This document shows, in pieces, positions 11,949-18,972 of a stretch of 29,893 bases of DNA. The notes under the pieces were generated by a model, which did not search any database, was not told the DNA's origin, and saw only the letters and a list, made by a program, of their open reading frames with translations. A program made the translations under genes and the position numbers. The DNA is from an uncultured Oscillospiraceae bacterium (GTDB lineage: Bacteria; Bacillota; Clostridia; Oscillospirales; Oscillospiraceae). The stretch lies in assembly GCA_934597345.1 (NCBI GenBank), contig CAKTRJ010000031.1:1-29893 (forward strand), in the 5' to 3' direction. Numbering within the stretch: the stretch's first letter is position 1; every line of letters starts with the position of its first letter.

Positions 11949-14393
11949 ATGACAGAACTAGAACAAAGGTTCATAAACGCCCGGCGGCAGGCCATCGCCC
12001 TAGATTACGCCAATCTGAACGGCATGCAGCAGCAGGGCGTGATGACCACCGAGGGGCCGCTTCTGCTGCTGGCCGGCGCGGGCAGCGGCAAGACCACGGT
12101 GCTGATCCACCGGGTGGCCAACCTGCTGCGCTATGGCCGCGGCAGCGATACTAACGAGATCTCCATCCCCATTTCCGAGGATGAGGTGGCCTTTCTGGAA
12201 TCGTATACCGCCCAGCCTATGCCGGAGCAGCGTCCGCTGATGCAGTATCTGTGCGCGGTGGAGCCTGCCCGCCCCTGGGAGGTGCTGGCTATCACCTTCA
12301 CCAACAAGGCCGCCAACGAGCTGAAGGAGCGTCTGGAGCACATGCTGGGGGAGGAGGCTCGCGACGTGTGGGCGTCCACCTTCCACTCCGCCTGCGTCCG
12401 CATCCTGCGGCGGGACATCGAGCAGATCGGCTACTCCCGCGACTTTACCATCTACGACACCGACGACAGCAAGCGGGTGGTGAAGGACTGTCTGAAGGAG
12501 CTGGAGCTGGACGAAAAGACCTTCCCCGTCCGGGAGATCGTGTCGGTCATCTCCCGGGCAAAGGACGAGATGATGCTGCCGGAGGACTTCCGCTCCTATT
12601 GGGAAAAGAACAACGATTGGCGGAAGATCAGGATCGCGAAAGTATATTCCCTTTACACGAAAAAGCTGCGGGACGCCAACGCCCTGGACTTTGACGATAT
12701 CATTCTGCTGACGGTGCAGCTGCTGCAGAGCCGCCCTGAGGTGCGGGAATACTATCAGCGGAAATTCCGCTATGTGCTGGTGGACGAGTATCAGGACACC
12801 AACCACCTGCAATACCTGCTGACCAGTCTGCTGGCAGGCGGCTACCGCAACATCTGCGTGGTGGGCGACGACGACCAGAGCATTTACCGCTTTCGGGGCG
12901 CCAATATTGAGAATATCCTCAGCTTCGAGAAGGAGTATCGCGGTGCGCGGGTGATCCGGCTGGAGCAGAACTACCGCTCCACCCAGAACATTCTGGACGC
13001 GGCCAACGCCGTGATCCGCCACAATCAGGGCCGTAAGGGCAAGACCCTGTGGACCCGCAACGGCGCGGGGGACAAGGTGCTCATCAAGACCAATTTCAAC
13101 GAGGGCGACGAGGCCAACTTTGTGGTGGGCCAGGTGATGATGAACTATAACCGCGGGCTGAACTGGCGGGATCACGCGGTGCTCTACCGCATGAACGCCC
13201 AGTCCAACGCGCTGGAATATGCCTTCAAGCGCAGCGGCGTACCCTATAAGATCATCGGTGGCATGAAGTTCTTCGACCGGGCCGAGATCAAGGACATGCT
13301 GGCGTATCTGTGCGTTATCAACAACCCTACCGACGATCTGCGGCTGCGGCGCATCGTCAATGTCCCCTCCCGCAAGATCGGCGCGGCCACCGTGGACAAG
13401 GCCCAGCTTCTGGCCACGGCACAGGGCGTGCCGCTGTATGAGATCTTCCGCCATGCCTCCGGCTATCCGGAGCTGAAATCGGCGGCTATAAAGCTGGAGG
13501 GCTTCACAGCACTGATGGAGGAAATGCGGGCCAAAGCGGGGGAGATGCCCCTGCCGGAGTTCTATGAATTCGTCTGCAACCGCAGCGGCTATACCGCCAT
13601 GCTGACGGAGAAGAACGACATGGAGAGCCGAGGCCGGTTGGAGAACGTGCAGGAATTGACCTCCAGCATCCACGCCTTTCTGGACAACCAGCCGGACGAT
13701 CCCAGCCTGTCGGGCTTCCTGGACGAGGTGGCGCTGTACACCGATCTGGACAGCACCGAGGAGAGCGACAACTGCGTGGTGATGATGACCATGCACAGCG
13801 CCAAGGGTCTGGAATTCCCGGAGGTGTTCGTGGTGGGCATGGAGGACGGCCTGTTCCCCGGCAACCGCGCCATGGGCGACGAGGAGGAGATGGAGGAGGA
13901 GCGGCGGCTGTGCTATGTGGCCATGACCCGCGCCCGGGAGCATCTCACCATGACCCACGCCAAGCAGCGCATGCTGTTCGGCCGCACCACCCCCGCCATG
14001 CCCTCCCGCTTTCTGGAGGAGATCCCGGAGGAGAACAGCCAGTGGATCGGCAAGCCGGAGCCCCGGCAGGAGCGCCATTGGAGCGACGATTATAATGATG
14101 ATGCCTCCTACGGCGGCTTTGGCGGCGGCTATACGGGCCGCGGCGCCGTAAGCTACGCCGAGCGTCCCGCGGTGAAAAAGCCCGCCTATGCGGCGGCCGC
14201 GGCGAAAAAGGAGAGCGCGCCCCTGATGGAGATCAAGGCGGGCGAGAGCGTGAAGCACACCGCATTCGGCCACGGTCTGGTGCTGTCGGTGCGGGCCATG
14301 GGCGGCGACGCGCTGATCGAGGTGGCCTTCGACACCGTGGGCACCAAAAAGCTGATGCTGAAGGCCGCCATGCGGCATCTGACCAAGGAATAA
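11949..14393 (+). CDS. pcrA: ATP-dependent DNA helicase PcrA/UvrD family
   Basis: An 814-residue superfamily 1A helicase that unwinds DNA with 3'-5' polarity in repair and in removing recombination proteins. Motif I is AGAGSGKT (residues 42-49), motif Ia ITFTNKAANELKERL, motif II VDEYQDTN, motif III GDDDQSIYRFRGA, motif IV region LEQNYRS, motif V TMHSAKGLEFPEVF and motif VI CYVAMTRARE. About 60 residues separate motifs I and Ia, longer than in Bacillus PcrA. A Gly/Tyr/Ala-rich linker leads to a small C-terminal domain (about 765-814). The ATG at 11949 is chosen over the longer frame because the promoter ends at 11911. Confidence 0.96.
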   Translation: MTELEQRFINARRQAIALDYANLNGMQQQGVMTTEGPLLLLAGAGSGKTTVLIHRVANLLRYGRGSDTNEISIPISEDEVAFLESYTAQPMPEQRPLMQYLCAVEPARPWEVLAITFTNKAANELKERLEHMLGEEARDVWASTFHSACVRILRRDIEQIGYSRDFTIYDTDDSKRVVKDCLKELELDEKTFPVREIVSVISRAKDEMMLPEDFRSYWEKNNDWRKIRIAKVYSLYTKKLRDANALDFDDIILLTVQLLQSRPEVREYYQRKFRYVLVDEYQDTNHLQYLLTSLLAGGYRNICVVGDDDQSIYRFRGANIENILSFEKEYRGARVIRLEQNYRSTQNILDAANAVIRHNQGRKGKTLWTRNGAGDKVLIKTNFNEGDEANFVVGQVMMNYNRGLNWRDHAVLYRMNAQSNALEYAFKRSGVPYKIIGGMKFFDRAEIKDMLAYLCVINNPTDDLRLRRIVNVPSRKIGAATVDKAQLLATAQGVPLYEIFRHASGYPELKSAAIKLEGFTALMEEMRAKAGEMPLPEFYEFVCNRSGYTAMLTEKNDMESRGRLENVQELTSSIHAFLDNQPDDPSLSGFLDEVALYTDLDSTEESDNCVVMMTMHSAKGLEFPEVFVVGMEDGLFPGNRAMGDEEEMEEERRLCYVAMTRAREHLTMTHAKQRMLFGRTTPAMPSRFLEEIPEENSQWIGKPEPRQERHWSDDYNDDASYGGFGGGYTGRGAVSYAERPAVKKPAYAAAAAKKESAPLMEIKAGESVKHTAFGHGLVLSVRAMGGDALIEVAFDTVGTKKLMLKAAMRHLTKE

Positions 14394-14402
14394 CGCCATG
14401 TA

Positions 14403-14445
14403 AACTTCAGGTTGCGGGATATTTGCCCGCCTGCAACCTGAAGTT
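14403..14445 (+). terminator. Stem-loop after pcrA without a T-run
   Basis: A perfect 13-bp stem (AACTTCAGGTTGC with GCAACCTGAAGTT) with a further GGG/CCC inside follows the pcrA stop by ten bases. There is no U-tract, so it may protect the mRNA 3' end rather than terminate. Confidence 0.55.
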
Positions 14446-14447
14446 GA

Positions 14448-14476
14448 TGGACATTCCGGCGGCGATGGGATAGAAT
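14448..14476 (+). promoter_or_regulatory. Likely promoter of the DUF2500 gene
   Basis: TGGACA (14448-14453), 17 bases, TAGAAT (14471-14476), directly behind the pcrA stem-loop and 45 bases before the next ATG. Confidence 0.6.
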
Positions 14477-14521
14477 AAGGTAAAGTGAAAGCATATCTGA
14501 CCCGGCGAAAGGAGAAACGCG

Positions 14522-14980
14522 ATGGGATTTGGAATAGGATTCAGCTTGTTCAATGTGATGTTTTACCTGATTTTCGGCACCGTGATCGTGCTGTTCATCG
14601 TCACGGCGGTGAAGGGCATCGGCACATGGCATAAAAACAACAATTCGCCCCGCCTGACGGTGGAGGCCACGGTGGTGTCCAAGCGGCAGAACACCGATGT
14701 GCACCATCACCCCAACGGCGGAGACGCCACCGGCGCCCACGGCATGCACACCACCACCTCCACCACATATTACGTCACGTTTCAGGTGGCCAGCGGCGAC
14801 CGGATGGAGCTGCATGTGGGCGGCCGGGAGTATGGCATGCTGGCGGAGGGCGATTTCGGCGAGCTGACGTTTCAGGGCACCCGCTATCTGGGCTTTGAGC
14901 GCCGGGGCAGCAAGGCGGCCTACGGCGACCCGTCCGACGGCGGCGAGAACCGGCGGGCCTCCTGGGACCCGGAGCGGTAA
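14522..14980 (+). CDS. DUF2500 family membrane-anchored protein
   Basis: A 152-residue protein with one N-terminal membrane segment (about residues 10-35), then a soluble domain with the DUF2500 features: WHKNNNSPRLTVEATVVSKR, a His-rich loop, TTSTTYYVTFQVASGDRMEL and GMLAEGDFGELTFQGTRYLGF. The domain is predicted to be beta-rich and may lie outside or inside the membrane; the function of the family is unknown. GAAAGGAG precedes the ATG. The gene has its own promoter and ends at a strong shared terminator, so it is probably a single-gene transcript. Confidence 0.85.
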   Translation: MGFGIGFSLFNVMFYLIFGTVIVLFIVTAVKGIGTWHKNNNSPRLTVEATVVSKRQNTDVHHHPNGGDATGAHGMHTTTSTTYYVTFQVASGDRMELHVGGREYGMLAEGDFGELTFQGTRYLGFERRGSKAAYGDPSDGGENRRASWDPER

Positions 14981-14992
14981 AAAAGAAAGCAT

Positions 14993-15035
14993 AAAGGCAG
15001 AGGGCTGCTCCCGCGGGAGCAGCCCTCTGCCTTTT
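14993..15035. terminator. Bidirectional terminator, perfect 42-bp palindrome
   Basis: Positions 14993-15034 form a perfect palindrome centred between 15013 and 15014, with AAA on one side and TTTT on the other. It serves the DUF2500 gene and the minus-strand ABC operon, which converge here. Confidence 0.93.
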
Positions 15036-15061
15036 GAGAAAGGTGAAAAATAAGCGTATTG

Positions 15062-15856
15062 TCAGGAAAGCAAGGCCCGGTCGCTGGAAAACTCGTCGCC
15101 ACTGACCTTGGCGAATTGCGCCAGCAGGTCGGTCACGGTGAGTTTTTTCTTCTCCTCGCCGGAGATATCCAAAATCACCCGGCCCTCGTGCAGCATAACG
15201 AGACGGCTGCCGTACTGGATGGCGTCCCGCATATTGTGGGTGATCATTAGCGTGGTCAGCTTTTCCCTGGTGACGATCCGGTCTGTCAGCTCCATGACCT
15301 TGGCGGCGGTCTTGGGGTCCAGGGCGGCGGTGTGCTCGTCCAGAAGCAGCAGCTTCGGACTTTTCAGCGTGGCCATCAGCAGCGTCAGCGCCTGACGCTG
15401 GCCGCCGGACAGGGTGCTGACCTCGGAGGAGAGGCGGGTCTCAAGTCCCAGCCCCAGATCGCGCAGCATGGTGCGGTAGGTCTCCCGCTCCGCCTTGGTG
15501 ATGCCCCAGCGAAGGCCCCGCTTCTGGCCGCGCCGTGCCGCCAGCGCCAGATTTTCCTCGATATGCATGGAGGGAGCCGTGCCCATCATGGGATCCTGAA
15601 ACACGCGGCCGATGTAGGCGGCCCGCTTGTATTCCGGCAGATCGGTCACATCAACGCCGTCCAGATATACCTCGCCGGAGTCCACGCTCAGCGTACCGGC
15701 GGTGGCGTTCAGCATAGTGGATTTACCCGCGCCGTTGCCGCCGATGACGGTGACGAACTCACCATCTTTCAGCGTCAGGCTCAGTCCGTCCAGCGCGGTT
15801 TTCGCGTTGACGGTGCCGGGATTGAAGGTCTTATGCAGGTCTTTCAGTTCAAGCAT
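15062..15856 (-). CDS. ABC transporter ATP-binding protein
   Basis: This 264-residue ATPase has Walker A GGNGAGKST (about 39-47), the Q-loop in RVFQDPMMG, the signature LSGGQRQA, and Walker B LLLLDEHTAALD, followed by the switch histidine in MITHNMRDA. It belongs to the COG1101 group that pairs with ABC_sub_bind lipoproteins and BPD_transp_2 permeases. Its start overlaps the permease stop by eight bases. The Phe/Tyr-rich leader upstream of the operon suggests uptake of aromatic amino acids, as in the TrpXYZ-type systems, but this is inferred from regulation rather than from the protein. Confidence 0.94.
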   Translation of the reverse strand: MLELKDLHKTFNPGTVNAKTALDGLSLTLKDGEFVTVIGGNGAGKSTMLNATAGTLSVDSGEVYLDGVDVTDLPEYKRAAYIGRVFQDPMMGTAPSMHIEENLALAARRGQKRGLRWGITKAERETYRTMLRDLGLGLETRLSSEVSTLSGGQRQALTLLMATLKSPKLLLLDEHTAALDPKTAAKVMELTDRIVTREKLTTLMITHNMRDAIQYGSRLVMLHEGRVILDISGEEKKKLTVTDLLAQFAKVSGDEFSSDRALLS

Positions 15857-16790
15857 GCTGCTCCACTCCTTCCTTTGCGGTGCGCTGGGGCTTGCGGCGG
15901 GCCTTTTTCAGATTCAGATAGGACAGCGTCAGGAACAGCGCCACGATCAGCGCCGTGATCAGCTTCAGGTCGTTGGTGTTCAGACCGATCTGAAGGACAA
16001 TCTGAAGGACAATGTAGTATACGATGGCACCCACAGAGACGGCCAGCAGCTTGGCGCCGATGTTGTGGAACACCTTGCCGAACATCACCTCACCGATGAT
16101 GACGGCAGCCAGACCGATGACGATAGCGCCGCGGCCCATGTTGATGTCACTGGAGCCCTGATACTGGGCCAGCAGCGCGCCGGACAGGGCCACCAGACTG
16201 TTGGAGAGCATCAGGCCCAGCACGATGTTGGCGTTGGTATTGATGCCCTGGGCCCGGGCCATGTGGGGATTCGCGCCGGTAGCGCGGACGGAGTTTCCCT
16301 TTTCCGTGCCGAAGAACCAGTACAGAGCGGCCACGATCACGGCGGTCAGCACGACCAGCAGCGGCAGCGGGTTGTCCAGCGACAGCGCGCGGACGTACCG
16401 CTGGCTCAGCAGCAGGTCATACTTATCCACGCTGACGGCCTGATTGCCCTTGCCGCCCATGATCCGCAGATTGATGGAGTACAGCGCCAGCTGGGTCAGG
16501 ATACCGGCCAGAATGGCGGGGATGCCGCACCGGGTGTGAAAGAGTCCGGTGGCCAGACCGGCCAGCATGCCGGATGCCAGTGCGCACAGCATGGCAAGCC
16601 ACGGGTCCACGCCCGCCCGGATCAGCATCACGCACACCGCGCCGCCGGTGGCCAGCGAGCCGTCCACCGTCAGGTCGGCCACGTCCAGAATACGGAAGGT
16701 GATGTAAACGCCGATGGCCATAATGCCCCAGGCCAGTCCCTGGGCGACCGCGCCGGGCAGCGCGTTCATCAGCGAGGAAAGGAAACTCAT
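15849..16790 (-). CDS. ABC transporter permease (BPD_transp_2, COG4120)
   Basis: A 313-residue membrane protein with about nine hydrophobic segments, of the branched-chain/ribose permease superfamily. It carries the pattern MAIGVYITFRILDVADLTVDGSL near the N-terminus and NSVRATGANPHMARAQGI, the cytoplasmic coupling region. AAAGGAG precedes the ATG. A 12-base tandem duplication (15988-16011) encodes VLQIVLQI in a late membrane helix. It is the second gene of the importer operon, 68 bases behind the lipoprotein gene, with a stem-loop in the gap. Confidence 0.93.
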   Translation of the reverse strand: MSFLSSLMNALPGAVAQGLAWGIMAIGVYITFRILDVADLTVDGSLATGGAVCVMLIRAGVDPWLAMLCALASGMLAGLATGLFHTRCGIPAILAGILTQLALYSINLRIMGGKGNQAVSVDKYDLLLSQRYVRALSLDNPLPLLVVLTAVIVAALYWFFGTEKGNSVRATGANPHMARAQGINTNANIVLGLMLSNSLVALSGALLAQYQGSSDINMGRGAIVIGLAAVIIGEVMFGKVFHNIGAKLLAVSVGAIVYYIVLQIVLQIGLNTNDLKLITALIVALFLTLSYLNLKKARRKPQRTAKEGVEQHA

Positions 16791-16818
16791 AGGTCATGCT
16801 CCTTTGATTTCAGAGTAG

Positions 16819-16843
16819 GGGAGGATGCGGCATGCATCCTCCC
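16819..16843 (-). other. Intercistronic stem-loop between lipoprotein and permease genes
   Basis: A 10-bp stem (GGGAGGATGC / GCATCCTCCC, loop of five) without a T-run lies between the two genes. Such hairpins commonly protect the 3' end of the more abundant lipoprotein message and lower expression of the permease. That role is inferred. Confidence 0.55.
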
Positions 16844-16858
16844 GTGGGAAGGCGGGGA

Positions 16859-17854
16859 TCAGTCCTCGATGGCGGTGTAGCCGTCCAGCGGGGTGATGCC
16901 CAGGGCTTCGCAGATGGTGGGGTTGTACTTGGGGGTCGCGGTGGTGTATTCGATGGGCATGGCGGAGATATCCGCCTCGCCGGTCAGGATCCTGGCGGCC
17001 ATCTGACCGGTGGTCTTGCCCAGATCGTAGTAGCTGATGGACAGGGTCGCCACGCCGCAGCCGGAGCAGATGCCCTCCTCGCCGCAGATGGCGGGCACAC
17101 CGGCGGGGATCAGCACGTTGGCGATGGCCTCGGTATTGGCGGCGGCGGTGTTGTCGGTGGGGATGTAGATCACGTCGGCGTAGTCGCAGGCGGCCTGGGT
17201 GACGGAAGCCACATCGTTGGTGTCGGTGAAGGCATATTCCGCAGTCTCGATACCGGCGTCAGCCAGGTGCTTGGCCACCTCCTCGATCTGATAGCGGGAG
17301 TTGGGTTCGGCGGAGCAGAACAGCAGAGCTACCTTATTGGCCTGAGGGAACCACTCAGTGATCATAGCGGCCTGCTTCTCCAGATCGGCCAGATCGGAAG
17401 TGCCGGAGATGTTGCCGCCCACGGTGCCGTTGAAGTCGTCCATGTCCAGCGCCACGCCGTAAGCGGTGATGGAGGTGCCCAGAACGGGGATATCGCTGGT
17501 GGCGGAGGCGGCGGCCGTCAGGGCGGCGGTGGCGTTGGCCATGATCAGGTCCACGCCGTCGGACACGAAGCCGTTGACGATGGTGGAGCAGTTGACGGAA
17601 TCGCCGGAGGCGTTCTTCTCAACGATCTTCACCTGGCCGGGCAGGGCCTCGTTCAGCGCGTCGATAAAGCCCTGGGTGGCGGCGTCCAGCGCGTCGTGCT
17701 GCACCAGCTGGCAGATGCCGACGGTGTACTTGGCATCGTCGCTGCCGGTGTTTTCTCCGGCGGGCTCGCCGCCCTAGCTGCCGCAGCCGGTCAGACACAG
17801 GCTCAGCGCCAGCGCAAGGGCGAGAATGAGAGATGTGATACGTTTGGCTTTCAT
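16859..17854 (-). CDS. ABC transporter substrate-binding lipoprotein, interrupted by an in-frame TAG
   Basis: The gene opens at 17854 behind AGGAGG with a lipoprotein signal peptide (MKAKRITSLILALALALS, then lipobox LTGC with Cys24). Codon 27 is TAG (17774-17776). The same frame then continues for 304 codons with a complete ABC_sub_bind (PF04392) protein: GICQLVQHDALDAATQGF, then ANATAALTAAASATSDIPVLG and ADVIYIPTDNTAA. Without suppression only a 26-residue peptide is made; restart at the GTG of 17704 would give a protein without export signal and without a ribosome binding site. Other genes here end normally at TAG (spoIIAA, the Xre gene), so the code is standard. It is probably a recent nonsense mutation or an assembly error. 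Confidence 0.85.
17774..17776 (-). other. In-frame amber codon three codons after the lipobox Cys
   Basis: Read on the minus strand the codons are GGC AGC TAG GGC GGC GAG, in the flexible linker after the lipid-bearing cysteine. A single change from CAG (Gln), AAG or GAG would restore the gene, and residues on both sides fit an ordinary linker. Confidence 0.9.
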
Positions 17855-17884
17855 GGTATGTTCCTCCTGAAAATGTGTTTTTGG

Positions 17885-17930
17885 TAAAAAAGACCCGCTG
17901 CACGGACTTGTGGTCCATACAGCGGGTTTG
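17885..17930 (-). terminator. Attenuator terminator in the ABC operon leader
   Basis: On the minus strand a 15-bp stem (17893-17907 with 17913-17927, two G-T pairs) is followed by TCTTTTTT. It lies between the leader peptide and the lipoprotein start, so it would stop most transcripts before the operon. An alternative hairpin just upstream (GTTTG, AACGC and GAGCG arms, 17926-17974) overlaps the base of its stem. Confidence 0.88.
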
Positions 17931-17956
17931 ATTTAACGCAATGGCTTGAGCGGCGC

Positions 17957-18076
17957 TCAGAGCGTTGGGCAAACAGAATTCCAGTTACGGGCATCACAAA
18001 TCGCTATTACTTTTTCGGTAAAAAAGTAATAGGTAAAAAATCGATATGCAACGGCGTAACGAATGTTCTGTACCAT
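17957..18076 (-). CDS. Leader peptide rich in Phe and Tyr (39 aa)
   Basis: ATG at 18076 follows AAAGGAG. Residues 7-19 read YAVAYRFFTYYFF: eight aromatic residues in thirteen, and a Trp follows at 32. The Tyr/Phe codons lie in one arm of a 12-bp hairpin (18004-18015 with 18021-18032). The leader ends shortly before an intrinsic terminator. This is the layout of ribosome-mediated attenuation: a ribosome stalled at these codons when charged tRNA-Phe or tRNA-Tyr is short would change the folding and let transcription run into the importer genes. The peptide itself is unlikely to have another role. Confidence 0.8.
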   Translation of the reverse strand: MVQNIRYAVAYRFFTYYFFTEKVIAICDARNWNSVCPTL

Positions 18077-18108
18077 TTTGCTTCGGCTCCTTTCAAAAGA
18101 TTGGCGAT

Positions 18109-18137
18109 ACTATAACACAGGTTTTTCAGATGGTCAA
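18109..18137 (-). promoter_or_regulatory. Promoter of the attenuator and ABC operon
   Basis: On the minus strand TTGACC (18132-18137), 17 bases, TATAGT (18109-18114). The transcript starts near 18102, about 25 bases before the leader peptide ATG. The bases from here to 18261 hold nothing else I can support. Confidence 0.82.
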
Positions 18138-18261
18138 CAGCACTTCTGACCGAAAAATACGGCGTCCCATCCGGTCAGGTTTCAGCACAATTTACAAAAA
18201 TTGACAGTTTTGAGCAATAAGCGAAGAAAAATTTCAAGAGACGCACCGGCCCGGCGGCACG

Positions 18262-18293
18262 AAAAAAGCTCTGTGGTTTCCCACAGAGCTTTT
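18262..18293 (-). terminator. Intrinsic terminator of rpmB
   Basis: A perfect 13-bp stem (AAAAGCTCTGTGG / CCACAGAGCTTTT, loop of four) with a T-run on the minus strand begins 14 bases behind the rpmB stop. Confidence 0.93.
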
Positions 18294-18306
18294 GCTCATG
18301 TTATGT

Positions 18307-18495
18307 TCAGATCGCGCGGGTAACTTTACCGGAACGCAGGCACCGGGTACAAACATACACATGGCGAGGCGTACCATTGATCAAAGCCTTCACGCGCTTG
18401 ACGTTGGGCTTCCAAGGACGATTGGAACGACGATGAGAGTGGGAAACCTTGATACCGAAGGTCACGCCCTTATCGCAGAACTCGCACTTAGCCAT
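18307..18495 (-). CDS. rpmB: 50S ribosomal protein L28 (zinc-ribbon form)
   Basis: A 62-residue ribosomal protein of the large subunit. It begins AKCEFCDKGVTFG, has the L28 core VSHSHRRSNRPWKPNVKRV, and ends with VCTRCLRSGKVTRAI. The two CxxC pairs mark the zinc-binding form. ATG at 18495 is preceded by AAGGAGG; longer in-frame codons lie in the leader. It is a single-gene unit with its own promoter and terminator. The mRNA would start with an 8-bp hairpin (18524-18531 with 18540-18547). Confidence 0.97.
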   Translation of the reverse strand: MAKCEFCDKGVTFGIKVSHSHRRSNRPWKPNVKRVKALINGTPRHVYVCTRCLRSGKVTRAI

Positions 18496-18551
18496 CCGTT
18501 GCACCTCCTTGCTGTCGTAACATACTGCTTGCCGTTTCACAAGCAGTAGTT

Positions 18552-18580
18552 ATCATACCAGAAGTTGAAACAAAATGCAA
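18552..18580 (-). promoter_or_regulatory. Promoter of rpmB
   Basis: On the minus strand TTGCAT (18575-18580), 17 bases, TATGAT (18552-18557). The transcript should start near 18545, right at the leader hairpin. Confidence 0.8.
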
Positions 18581-18623
18581 GCATTATTTGACAAAAAACT
18601 GAAAAAATTTTCAAGGGGGAAAG

Positions 18624-18652
18624 TTGCGAAACGGAGGCGGATACGGTATAAT
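18624..18652 (+). promoter_or_regulatory. Promoter of the hprK leader RNA
   Basis: TTGCGA (18624-18629), 17 bases, TATAAT (18647-18652), giving a transcript start near 18659, about 13 bases before the closing helix of the structured leader. Confidence 0.85.
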
Positions 18653-18658
18653 ATAATC

Positions 18659-18951
18659 TGTATTGTTATTAATACCATCGATTGACAAGGGCAGACACGG
18701 TTTTGACGGGCAGAAATGCGCCCATACTGTGTCAAGCCCCTTGACAATACGGTAAGTATTCTCTGCGGGCCTTTTCTTGTCTGGACACATTTCTGTTCCG
18801 GCAAAACTGCAAGGCACCTGACAGCGATGGATTTTCGAGTGATTTTTGGCTTTTGAGACGCAGGTGGGCTGGCGCCCACCAAGGCGAAAAGGGCAAAAAG
18901 TGCCGGAAAGACACGCTGTCAGGCGTGTTTGTCCTTGTTAATCGATGGTAT
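18659..18951 (+). ncRNA. Large structured RNA, 5' leader of hprK, class not recognised
   Basis: Bases 18672-18699 pair with 18924-18951 in an uninterrupted 28-bp helix (three G-U pairs, no mismatch). Inside are a hairpin with TTGAC/GTCAA and GGGC/GCCC (18703-18735), one with GCCC/GGGC and AATAC/GTATT (18736-18770), one with GGTGGGC/GCCCACC (18863-18880), and two crossing helices: TTCCGGCA with TGCCGGAA (18796-18803, 18901-18908) and CCTGACAGCG with CGCTGTCAGG (18817-18826, 18914-18923). The crossing pair predicts a pseudoknot. The last strand of the closing helix ends six bases before the hprK ribosome binding site. It has no match to the conserved cores I know for RNase P, tmRNA, SRP or T-box. 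It could be a riboswitch-like leader or an independent RNA. Confidence 0.7.
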
Positions 18952-18972
18952 AGAGTGTGAGGAGCAACGAGC

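Noticed and set aside
16859..17704. Lipoprotein gene starting at GTG 17704 as an intact shorter protein
   Set aside because: No ribosome binding site precedes it, the start is inside the binding domain and the export signal would be lost.
18659..18951. RNase P RNA, tmRNA or 6S RNA as identity of the hprK leader RNA
   Set aside because: No GAGGAAAGTC-type core, no tag-peptide frame or CCA end, and the pseudoknot does not fit 6S RNA.
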